A stretch of DNA of 64,000 bases from Halopseudomonas litoralis (lineage in GTDB: Bacteria > Pseudomonadota > Gammaproteobacteria > Pseudomonadales > Pseudomonadaceae), in NCBI RefSeq assembly GCF_900105005.1, contig NZ_LT629748.1, positions 1,736,001-1,800,000 of the forward strand, read 5' to 3'. The translations under genes and the position numbers were made by a program. Every line of letters starts with the position of its first letter. Within the stretch, counting starts at the first letter, position 1. The notes under the pieces are model-generated. The model saw only the letters and a list, made by a program, of their open reading frames with translations, was not told the origin of the DNA and did not search any database. Of the stretch, positions 1-7,486 are shown piece by piece.

Positions 1-726
1 CTCAGCGAGGCGATTGGCTTGAACAACGAAGGAGCGAAACAGCTCCCGCGCATCGGTCGGGCTGAGATTGATGTGGTACAGCTCCAGGTCTTCGTTGCGT
101 ACATTACTGCGCACCCGCACCACATCGCGCTCATCCGAGGCGATGATGCTGAGTTCGAACTGCTTGAAAAACCCGCCCAGCTCAGAAAACTTTTCGTGCT
201 TCTCCCGGCGGATTTCCACTGAAAACGCCACGTGCTCGCCGTCATCAAAACCGAATGACACCAACACATGGGAAATCGCCGGGAAGCCCCAGTTCGACGT
301 GATCATATCCACCGAGCGCAGCCGAGACAGGTCGTACTCCCGACTTTCCCAATGGATGTCATAATCTTTCTGGCTACGCCAATTGAAGTTGCGTACATGC
401 TGCAGGGTAGCTCGCCGCCCTTCCACTGAGCCGGTGGTGATGTGGGTCAGATCATCAGCCCAGTCGCGCTGATTGCTCGGTTTGATGCTCGCCCACCAGA
501 GCATCAGCAAGGCAAAGAGGACAAGATAGACCAGAATGCTTTGCCACCAGGCGCCTCCCACCCACGACCAATACAGCAGCGCAGACAGACCGCATAACCA
601 CAATACCGGCAACCCGTAACGCCCCACGCTGCCCCCCGGAGCCTGAAACCATAGCGCCAGCAGCGCCCATATGCTGCTGAGTAACAGGATGAGCGTGGTC
701 AGAGAGAGTAGGAGCGTTCGGAGCAT
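1..726 (-). CDS. DUF4105 (Lnb N-terminal periplasmic domain) membrane protein, partial
   Basis: This reading frame runs off the left edge, so 242 N-terminal residues are visible and the C-terminus is missing. Three hydrophobic segments (about residues 1-27, 36-53 and 60-80) are followed by a soluble domain beginning with a WADD motif. That domain contains blocks such as NWGFPAISHVLVSFGFDDG and FSVEIRREK, which I recognise from the DUF4105 family. Members are inner-membrane proteins with a periplasmic domain of unknown function. The ATG at 726 is the best start, although no strong Shine-Dalgarno sequence precedes it. The gene lies 98 bases downstream of the FlgT-like gene on the same strand and may be read with that operon. 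The family call is fairly safe; no enzymatic role can be given. Confidence 0.8.
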   Translation of the reverse strand, partial: MLRTLLLSLTTLILLLSSIWALLALWFQAPGGSVGRYGLPVLWLCGLSALLYWSWVGGAWWQSILVYLVLFALLMLWWASIKPSNQRDWADDLTHITTGSVEGRRATLQHVRNFNWRSQKDYDIHWESREYDLSRLRSVDMITSNWGFPAISHVLVSFGFDDGEHVAFSVEIRREKHEKFSELGGFFKQFELSIIASDERDVVRVRSNVRNEDLELYHINLSPTDARELFRSFVVQANRLAE

Positions 727-824
727 GCCACGATCTGCAAGGGAAATTCGGGTTCATCCTACGCCAAACACGGGAAACAGGTACAGAGGGGATGAACGCG
801 AGCCGCAACTCGCGTTCGGCACAA

Positions 825-2018
825 TCAGCGGCGAACGATTGCGCCATTGCCAACGAGTGCGGCGTCGCCGCCAACTACCTTGGCGTAGGTGGTTTTGGCA
901 TTGACTCTGACGACCTGAATATCCGCGACTTTTTCTTCCAATTGTCCCAGAGACTCATGGGTGTAAGGGTCGAACATTTCCTCGCCCAGAAAGAAAACGC
1001 TCAGTTTATCTCCGACATTCATCGTCTTGCCGCCCTGGTTGAGGACCACAGTCGCGCCATTGACCGCCACCACCCGCATCGGATAGATATTCGCCAGCGC
1101 AGCCTGCACCAGCTCTTCCGCCAACAGCGAGGTGATGCCGGCCTGGGATGAGCCGTATTTGCTGAGCATCGAACGAATATCACGGTCACCGAACCTCAGG
1201 GCTACCGAATCAGACCATTTCACCTGCCGGGTCGGTGCCAGAATGATCTTGTAGTCCAGTTGCGCCGAACCAGTATAGGTGGTGATGGTTTCGCCCGTCA
1301 GCTGCAAGGTGCGTGTTGAACGGGTACTGCGAACATCCCGGATATGACCGACCACTATGTAATCCGCCCCCAGCACATTCCCGGCTCTCGCCTGTTCGGT
1401 CAGCGCGCTGTCATCGCCGACCCAGAGAGCCTTCTCTTGCTGAAACTCGTCACCGAACTCACGATCAAGCACGTTCATCCTGCGGGACTGGGTGAATTGA
1501 TCGATTATCTTGTTACGCAACTCGGATTCGATACGGGACGCAGGCGTGCTGTCCCCCAGCAACGAGAAGCTGCGGCTGTTGTAATGAAACGGCATGACCG
1601 CCAGCGTGCGCCGGCTGTCAGTGGGGAGCCCGGGACGCTCATAACGCGCAACATGAACCCTGACGTCCGCGCGGAAGCTGCCATCACCCTCGGGCTGGAC
1701 GTCAATCACGTCGTAGCGGGAAACAACCCCGCCGGTCTGCAGATTGAGCGCCCCCTCACGGGCCACCTCAAAACTTGAAGTATGCGTGACCTCCTCGCCG
1801 GAGCTGACGCTCTGACGACCGGAAATGGACTGCAAGACCTCCCGGCTTTCAATACTGACACCCGTTACCTGGCGCAGTCCCTGTACCAGCGCGTCCGTTA
1901 TGGCCAGGGTGCGGTTTGCTCCATACCCGGTGGCATCCACAGCCTGCTCTGCCGCCAGCACCAGTGCGCTGGACAGCAGCAATATTGCTGTCAGAGCAGT
2001 TTTGATCAAGCGTTGCAT
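825..2018 (-). CDS. FlgT/CsgG-like three-domain periplasmic protein
   Basis: This 397-residue protein has a signal peptide (residues 1-23, ending LAA before EQ). It has three apparent domains: an N-terminal domain (about 24-125, with the A-x-G-x-A / VxGxSIES pattern of FlgT_N), a CsgG/TolB-N-like middle domain (about 140-285, containing LAVMPF, NVLDREF and ADYIVVGHI) and a C-terminal domain (about 305-397, with NVGDKLSVF). This matches the layout of Vibrio FlgT, the flagellar H-ring protein, and its middle domain resembles the CsgG pore family. A longer frame starts at 2039, but the ATG at 2018 is preceded by GAGGGGG at good spacing and begins the signal peptide. It is the last gene of a four-gene operon. 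No flagellar gene is present, so a non-flagellar envelope role is inferred. Confidence 0.75.
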   Translation of the reverse strand: MQRLIKTALTAILLLSSALVLAAEQAVDATGYGANRTLAITDALVQGLRQVTGVSIESREVLQSISGRQSVSSGEEVTHTSSFEVAREGALNLQTGGVVSRYDVIDVQPEGDGSFRADVRVHVARYERPGLPTDSRRTLAVMPFHYNSRSFSLLGDSTPASRIESELRNKIIDQFTQSRRMNVLDREFGDEFQQEKALWVGDDSALTEQARAGNVLGADYIVVGHIRDVRSTRSTRTLQLTGETITTYTGSAQLDYKIILAPTRQVKWSDSVALRFGDRDIRSMLSKYGSSQAGITSLLAEELVQAALANIYPMRVVAVNGATVVLNQGGKTMNVGDKLSVFFLGEEMFDPYTHESLGQLEEKVADIQVVRVNAKTTYAKVVGGDAALVGNGAIVRR

Positions 2019-2028
2019 GGTCGCCCCC

Positions 2029-3441
2029 TCAGAAGTCATCAGCTGACATCAAATCGCGACTTTGGCTGGTACCGCCCTGCCCTGTGGTACGCGGTCGCTG
2101 CTGCGTTGCCTGTTGAGTCTGCTGCGGTTTGAAGTTGCGCAACGACCTGGCCTGTTGCTCGGATCGAGGATGCCAGATAAAGACCACGCCATTGATCTCA
2201 TGGCCGTGCATGGGGTGGTTCTGGGTCCAGCGGAACAGTTCCCGAGTGCCGGCAAGGTCGGAGACGCTGCCGCGGCTACTGATTTCGTTGTTTATGGTGC
2301 GCACGATTTCAGTGGTGGCCTCCTCACTCAGGGTCACATCCTGACCCTCAGCAATAGCCACGCCGGTGTTGGTTCGGTTGGTGCGCTGCGTGACAGCTTC
2401 GTTGACCATGCCGCTGGCCTTGAACAGGTTGGCAAAGTTGGCAAAGCTTTCCGCACGCGCAGAGATGAATGACAACTCTCGGTTATCAGCCCGTTGCTGA
2501 AAATCACTACCGCGGTACGGGTTGCTCGACTGGCCGAAGGAGATCAGCACTGGATATCCCTGCTCGTCGTACATGCGTCGGATACCGAAATCGTCAATCA
2601 GCGCCAATGGGTTGGCACGCAGCAGATCGCGCAGTGGCTGGGCGCTGGCCTTGCTCGGATCAGCAGCAACATCGCCTTTGCTTTCGATCACATCATGAAC
2701 AAACTGACGAAAACGCGGTGAAGCCACCACCGCGACGGCCACCGCATGGTCGCCCTGCTCATTGAAAGCTTCGAACGTCTTGACCGGAATGATGCCAGTC
2801 AGATCACCCCTTCCCCGGGAAACAGTAGTTTGCGCAACCGAGCGCTCGAACAGCTTGGCCCGTTTTTCTGCGGGTGCTGCGCGGAATTCCTCAGGATTGA
2901 TACCCATCTCATCCAGTTGCTGATCCAGTTTGCCACCGGCAACCGCAACCGCCTTGTCAAACAACGCCGCCAGCTTGTTTGCCGAGCGTAAATCTCCAGC
3001 GCTGAAGGAAGGCATATTCGAGGGGTCAGAGAACATCTTCTTCACGCTCTCGGTTTTCACGCTCAGGCCCAGAAAACGAATGTAATTGGCCTGAGCCTCG
3101 ATCATTGCTTCCTTATAGGCCATCACCCTGGCGTTACCCCACTCCCGGCTTTCCGGTTTCACCATGACGGTGGCCGTGGCAACGGTGTAGAACAGCGAGT
3201 CGTTGTCTACAAAGGCACGCCCCTGGGGCGAGGCTTCGAAATCCTGTATCAGTTGTGCCAGATCCAGTCCCGGATCGCTGACCTGCGGCTGCGCCGCTGC
3301 TGCGATCTGCCCGGCAGCTTGATCCAGTTGTTGTTCATTCATGACCGGCTCGTCGGCCGGTACCTGTTGGGCCTGGACACTGTTGAAGCCGGCGCCAGCT
3401 ATTGCAAACGCGATGAGAGTCTTGCCAAAAAAAATTTTCAT
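2029..3441 (-). CDS. Uncharacterised periplasmic protein (DUF6844-like)
   Basis: This 470-residue protein has a signal peptide cleaved after about residue 24 (VQA before QQ). The middle part contains a segment (YTVATATVMVKPES followed by a helix AYKEAMIEAQANYIRFLG) resembling the repeating alpha/beta unit of LPP20/FlgP-like lipoproteins. A second such segment lies near AVAVVASPRFRQF. The C-terminal tail is rich in Gln and Arg and disordered-looking. The gene sits between the LpoB-like and FlgT-like genes with 10-12 base gaps, so the four are almost certainly one transcript. I recognise it only as a conserved companion of COG3014/LpoB-like genes; the DUF number is from memory. A structural role at the outer membrane is an inference. 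Confidence 0.6.
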   Translation of the reverse strand: MKIFFGKTLIAFAIAGAGFNSVQAQQVPADEPVMNEQQLDQAAGQIAAAAQPQVSDPGLDLAQLIQDFEASPQGRAFVDNDSLFYTVATATVMVKPESREWGNARVMAYKEAMIEAQANYIRFLGLSVKTESVKKMFSDPSNMPSFSAGDLRSANKLAALFDKAVAVAGGKLDQQLDEMGINPEEFRAAPAEKRAKLFERSVAQTTVSRGRGDLTGIIPVKTFEAFNEQGDHAVAVAVVASPRFRQFVHDVIESKGDVAADPSKASAQPLRDLLRANPLALIDDFGIRRMYDEQGYPVLISFGQSSNPYRGSDFQQRADNRELSFISARAESFANFANLFKASGMVNEAVTQRTNRTNTGVAIAEGQDVTLSEEATTEIVRTINNEISSRGSVSDLAGTRELFRWTQNHPMHGHEINGVVFIWHPRSEQQARSLRNFKPQQTQQATQQRPRTTGQGGTSQSRDLMSADDF

Positions 3442-3453
3442 AGTCGTATTCCC

Positions 3454-4077
3454 TTACCAGGAGGTGCCCTTGTTACTGCCCATTTTGCTGATCTGCTCTT
3501 CGCCTTCCCATACGGCGAGGCCGTTGCGCAGATCGCTCAAGGTCAGCTGAAAGTAATATTCAACCAGCTGCTTGCGGTTATCGATCCGGTTATTGCGCTG
3601 CAGGATCTTGCCGGACAGGCTCATATCGGGTGCAGCCAGCTGCTGCCTTACCAGCGTCGAGCGATCCACCTTGCGTGACTGACTGAGTTCGGAAAATGCG
3701 GTATTCATCTGATCCTCGGCGCCGTTCAGGCCAATCGCGGTAGTAACCTGAACCTTGCCGCTCTGCAACAACTCGACCCGGATCTTCTTGACCAGTTGGT
3801 CGGTGTCGATACGTTGCATGGTGTCGTTCAGGATCGTTGAAACCACCATTACATGCTTCTTGCCATCACTCCGATCGACTGCGCCGGAAGCCAGAAGCGA
3901 CTGGGTAGCGGCGGCGGCGGCCTGTTCGAAGTCAGCGGCGCTCAGCCCCATCGTGACCGGGCGGTCAGCACTGGAGGATGACAGAAGCTGAGTTTGCGGG
4001 GCGCAACCGACAGTGAGTAACAGGGCCGCGGCAAGGCAGGCCGAACGGATCATGGTGGGTTTTCCGGTGTACTTCAT
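3454..4077 (-). CDS. LpoB-like lipoprotein (COG3417 family)
   Basis: This is a 207-residue lipoprotein with lipobox LTVGC (acylated Cys25). The body has the LpoB/YcfM pattern: a region beginning VTMGLSAADFEQAA, then VMVVSTILNDTMQRIDTDQLVKKIRVELLQSGKV, and a strand ending AVWEGEEQISK. LpoB is the outer-membrane activator of penicillin-binding protein PBP1b, but related lipoproteins occur in other settings. This one is encoded with a COG3014 lipoprotein and a FlgT-like protein, so PBP activation should not be assumed. The ATG at 4077 has a CAGGAG ribosome-binding site; the later ATG at 4053 does not. It follows the COG3014 gene by 14 bases. Confidence 0.78.
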   Translation of the reverse strand: MKYTGKPTMIRSACLAAALLLTVGCAPQTQLLSSSSADRPVTMGLSAADFEQAAAAATQSLLASGAVDRSDGKKHVMVVSTILNDTMQRIDTDQLVKKIRVELLQSGKVQVTTAIGLNGAEDQMNTAFSELSQSRKVDRSTLVRQQLAAPDMSLSGKILQRNNRIDNRKQLVEYYFQLTLSDLRNGLAVWEGEEQISKMGSNKGTSW

Positions 4078-4091
4078 TAAAGACTCCTGAA

Positions 4092-5537
4092 TTAATAGCT
4101 CGCGACCTGAAACACGGGTGCCGTGCCGGCTGCAGTCGCTTTGATATAGACGATGGTGAATTGGGTATCGGGCAGCTCGATCGATAGCGGCGTAGTCATC
4201 CCAGGGCCGGAGACCGTCAATTTTCGATCAGCCGGCGGCCGCAGCCTGGCAACCTGTACGTCCTTGGGCAGGGCTGACCAGATTCGGGTATCCGCTCGAC
4301 TGGTGGTGGCCTGGTAGACTCCGGCAATCAACGCCCCCGCCAGCCCAGCCTGCTCTCTGGCTTTGTATTGAATGAGTCCTTTGGCGAGCGTGCTCATGAC
4401 GGCTTCGGTTACGCGGTATGGGAACTCCGCCTGGAATTCCGTTTGCACAACACGATCGATATCAGCCAGCGGTGCAGTGCTGCCTAGCTTGCGCTTGCCT
4501 GCATATAGATCCAGATGGGTGTAGGCCTGGTCGCGGGTTCTCAATCTCGGCAAGGCAATCTGCGAGTATTCAACCTTGTCGCTCACCAGGTACAGAGGGA
4601 TCGGCACCAATAGCTCTTCGATGTCGGGGCCAAGACCGTTCTCGAAGATCACCCAGACCGCGGGGTTCAGGTTCTGCTTTTTCCACTGCCCGCGAATCAG
4701 CTTGTCGACCACCATCAGATCGGTTCTTACGGCTGGGTTATTCGGATTCATGCCGGCTACTCGACGCAGGGAGTCCCGTGCCTTCCCGTAATCGTCACGA
4801 TCCTGGCTGGCCAGCAGAAAGAACAACCCGTGAAGATAATCGGTATAAGGGTTGACGAAGTTCGGGTAGACCTCCCAGTTCTGCAGCTCCGGGTAGGACT
4901 CATAGATGGACTTTTCCGCCTCCTCCTGACTTTTCGCCATATTCAGGGGCGATGCGGCCGCATCCGCATCCGCATCCTCTTGCTCCTGGCTCTTCGCCTT
5001 TTTCAGCTGCTGGGCCTTGATGCGAGTACTGAAATGCTCTTCCGCCCGCCGCTGCCGATCTGCCGCGCGGTTGAATTCAATACGTGCGCTGGAATGGTCC
5101 TGCAGAAATATATTGTTCAGCGCCTTGTAGGTATTGATCATTACGCCGTCATACACACTGGGGGAATAACGGTTGAGATTGTTGTTCACCAGCGTGGTAG
5201 TGAGCATTTCCACTCCTTTGCGCCCCAGGCTTTCTGTATCTTCGACCTTTGCCAGTTCCTCTGCGGCGTCCAATACGCTGTTGCTCGTGGCGAAATCACC
5301 GGAGGCAGTTAATGCGGCTCCGGCCTGAAGCGACCACAACAACTCCGGCTTCGCTCGCTGGCCGAACATGCCCTGGGTACTGGCGATTACCGCTGCGTCC
5401 GCCGCAGCGCGATAGTCCCCGGCTTCATACAGTACGTTGAAATCAGCTTTCTTTTGTTCAGGTGCGAGTGTCTGGCAACCACCCAGAACGATACTCGACA
5501 GGACCAATAGGAAGGCCCAGTAGGTACGCAAAGTCAT
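4092..5537 (-). CDS. COG3014 family outer-membrane lipoprotein
   Basis: This 481-residue lipoprotein (lipobox LGGC, Cys21) is first in the four-gene operon. The N-terminal half looks TPR-like and helical (YEAGDYRAAADAAVIAS, then NTYKALNNIFLQDHSSARIEFNRAADRQRRAEE). A highly charged, probably coiled-coil stretch rich in Lys, Glu, Gln and Ala follows at about residues 165-210. The C-terminal half is beta-rich and ends in a sandwich-like section. The family (COG3014) is conserved but has no agreed function. The start is supported by GAAGGA ahead of the ATG. Genetic linkage to an LpoB-like lipoprotein and a FlgT-like ring protein suggests an envelope assembly. That is inference, not family knowledge. 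Confidence 0.72.
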   Translation of the reverse strand: MTLRTYWAFLLVLSSIVLGGCQTLAPEQKKADFNVLYEAGDYRAAADAAVIASTQGMFGQRAKPELLWSLQAGAALTASGDFATSNSVLDAAEELAKVEDTESLGRKGVEMLTTTLVNNNLNRYSPSVYDGVMINTYKALNNIFLQDHSSARIEFNRAADRQRRAEEHFSTRIKAQQLKKAKSQEQEDADADAAASPLNMAKSQEEAEKSIYESYPELQNWEVYPNFVNPYTDYLHGLFFLLASQDRDDYGKARDSLRRVAGMNPNNPAVRTDLMVVDKLIRGQWKKQNLNPAVWVIFENGLGPDIEELLVPIPLYLVSDKVEYSQIALPRLRTRDQAYTHLDLYAGKRKLGSTAPLADIDRVVQTEFQAEFPYRVTEAVMSTLAKGLIQYKAREQAGLAGALIAGVYQATTSRADTRIWSALPKDVQVARLRPPADRKLTVSGPGMTTPLSIELPDTQFTIVYIKATAAGTAPVFQVASY

Positions 5538-5884
5538 CTTGTTTCCTTCGAACAGGCGCGCGCGAACGGATGTCCCCGTGCCGATTGATCAGTTACCGGC
5601 GTGGGTATCAGCGAAGCAGCAAAAAAACGGTGAGAGGGGGCTACAGCCCATGGAGCAGATATGATCCGTCATAAAAAACTATACTTCCTTAATGGATACA
5701 ACGATGCCGAGAGAGGGGGCATACAACCAAAGGGAAAGACTGAAGACCACAGACGCGCTTGAGGAAACGATCATGGCTATCCGCCTGTATTTCAATGTCG
5801 CGGTGACATTACTTGCAAAATCCCGGGCTGTCCAGCGTTTAAGGTCGCTACCTTGATCCGACTTGCATGCAAGAGAGGCGCGAT
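5538..5884. other. Intergenic region upstream of the COG3014 operon
   Basis: This stretch of about 350 bases lies between the start of the COG3014 operon and the end of the phospholipase D gene, both on the minus strand. It must hold the operon promoter. Overlapping short frames (for example on the minus strand at 5679-6047) have no recognisable protein features. I see no convincing hairpin followed by a T run that would terminate the phospholipase transcript, and no RNA gene. Confidence 0.4.
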
Positions 5885-7426
5885 TCAGAGCTGCCCTTCG
5901 ATCGGCAGCCAGCCCAGCATCCACGCAGCAGCGCGGCGGAAGCGACTGGCATGGGGCTCGCTGGTCCAAGTCTTTTCGGCGGTCGTCCAGCGAATTTCGT
6001 CGCTGTCGCTCAGCTGCAATTCGAAGGCGAAGTCGTTGGAGGTCCAATGATTGAACAGGTTGGCCAGTTCGATCGCGAGTGCGGGCTGATGCACCAGCAC
6101 GCCAGCCTCGGTATTGAGCACAATCGAGCGCGGATCGAGATTGACCGAGCCGACAAAGACTTTCTGGCGATCAAATACGAACGCCTTGGCATGCAGACTT
6201 GCCAGGGATTCCCCGAGAAAGGCACTGGTCCGCTCCTGCTGGGCCGCCTGGACGCGCAGTTCCCATATCCGTACACCGCCTTTGAGCAACGGCTTGCGGT
6301 AGCTGGCATAGCCACTGTGCACGGCAAGTACGTCAGTGGTTGCCAGTGAGTTGGTCAACACCCCCACCTCCACTCCGTGCTCCACCATGTCGAGCAGAAA
6401 CACCTGACCGCTGGAACCGGGGATGAAATAGGCCGACATCAGCAGCAGCTCCTTCTCACTCGCGCGCGCATGCATGGCCAGCTTGCGCGCGAGGATTGGC
6501 ATCTGATTGGTGACATGCCCGGGATCGGCCTTGGTGGGCGGATCGGTCAACCACTCTGCAGTGCCCCAGTGCCAATTGATCCGATCATCATGCAGTGCCT
6601 GGGCGAAAGGTGATTCGGCCACTGCCTGCAGGTAATCGCTGCCGGCATGTCGTTCGCGCAGAGCCTCGAGCTGCGCACGCAGCCTGGCACCGGCTTTCTT
6701 GCCTGTGCGGCGGAACATGCTTTCGACCGGCACCGACTCATTGGCATTCCAATAATCATCGAAGCTGCGCGCCACATCCCGAGTGATCCGGCCCATGCCG
6801 AGAATATCGATATCCTGGAAATCCATGGCACTGAGCGAGAAATACTCATCGCCGATATTACGGCCACCGGTGATGAACATCTGGCTATCAACCACCATCA
6901 GCTTATTGTGCATGCGATAGTTGATACGTCCGAACTCACCGATCTTGCTGAAGTACTTCAGCACCTTGCCACGCAGCGTAACGGGGTTGAACAGTTTCAC
7001 CTGGATGCGTGGATGATGATTGAGCGTAGCGACGTCAAAATCACGCAGGCCGCTGCCGATATCATCCAGCAGCAGACGCACGCGCACACCCCGATCGGCC
7101 GCGTCGAGCAAGCGCTCGGCGATCAAGCCGCCGGTGACATCACCACGATAGATGTAATATTGCAGGTCCAGGCTGTGTTCGGCCCGATCGATCATTGCCA
7201 ACCGTGCGGCGAGCGCATCGGTTCCCGTCTGCACCAGGGTGAAACCGGACAACCCGGCACTGTCCTCTGGCTGATGGTCCTGGACGTAACGGCCGATTTC
7301 AGAATCCAGATCCGGCGCCGTGGCATAGCTGGGCGGGAGATGCTGTTGCGGTAATGAGATAGCACATCCGGCCAGCATCACCAGCGCACAGATCACCAGC
7401 CCCACCTTCCAGGTAGCTGTCTTCAC
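5885..7426 (-). CDS. clsC: Phospholipase D-family lipoprotein, ClsC-type cardiolipin synthase
   Basis: This 513-residue protein has a lipobox LAGC (Cys21) and two complete HKD motifs. The first is in RMHNKLMVVD (His173, Lys175, Asp180) and the second in LHAKAFVFD (His412, Lys414, Asp419). Length, the two HKD motifs and the segment LDLQYYIYRGDVTGGL fit the ClsC/YmdC branch, which makes cardiolipin from phosphatidylglycerol and phosphatidylethanolamine. E. coli ClsC works with YmdB; no ymdB is seen here. The start is a GTG at 7426 with GGAG four bases upstream. An overlapping ATG 12 bases upstream is out of frame. The gene follows the ankyrin lipoprotein gene by 60 bases on the same strand and may share its transcript. 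A related phosphatidyltransferase or phospholipase activity cannot be excluded. Confidence 0.88.
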   Translation of the reverse strand: MKTATWKVGLVICALVMLAGCAISLPQQHLPPSYATAPDLDSEIGRYVQDHQPEDSAGLSGFTLVQTGTDALAARLAMIDRAEHSLDLQYYIYRGDVTGGLIAERLLDAADRGVRVRLLLDDIGSGLRDFDVATLNHHPRIQVKLFNPVTLRGKVLKYFSKIGEFGRINYRMHNKLMVVDSQMFITGGRNIGDEYFSLSAMDFQDIDILGMGRITRDVARSFDDYWNANESVPVESMFRRTGKKAGARLRAQLEALRERHAGSDYLQAVAESPFAQALHDDRINWHWGTAEWLTDPPTKADPGHVTNQMPILARKLAMHARASEKELLLMSAYFIPGSSGQVFLLDMVEHGVEVGVLTNSLATTDVLAVHSGYASYRKPLLKGGVRIWELRVQAAQQERTSAFLGESLASLHAKAFVFDRQKVFVGSVNLDPRSIVLNTEAGVLVHQPALAIELANLFNHWTSNDFAFELQLSDSDEIRWTTAEKTWTSEPHASRFRRAAAWMLGWLPIEGQL

Positions 7427-7486
7427 CCTGCTCCGCCATGTTTGCCTTTGATAGCGGTCATTCTAGCAGCGGGCCGGGAGGCAGCG

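Noticed and set aside
455..874. A 139-codon minus-strand frame near the left edge.
   Set aside because: It overlaps the DUF4105 gene in another frame, and the translation is Arg/Ala-rich without motifs.
5679..6047. A 122-codon minus-strand frame at the end of the phospholipase gene.
   Set aside because: No family resemblance, and it overlaps the clsC C-terminus out of frame.
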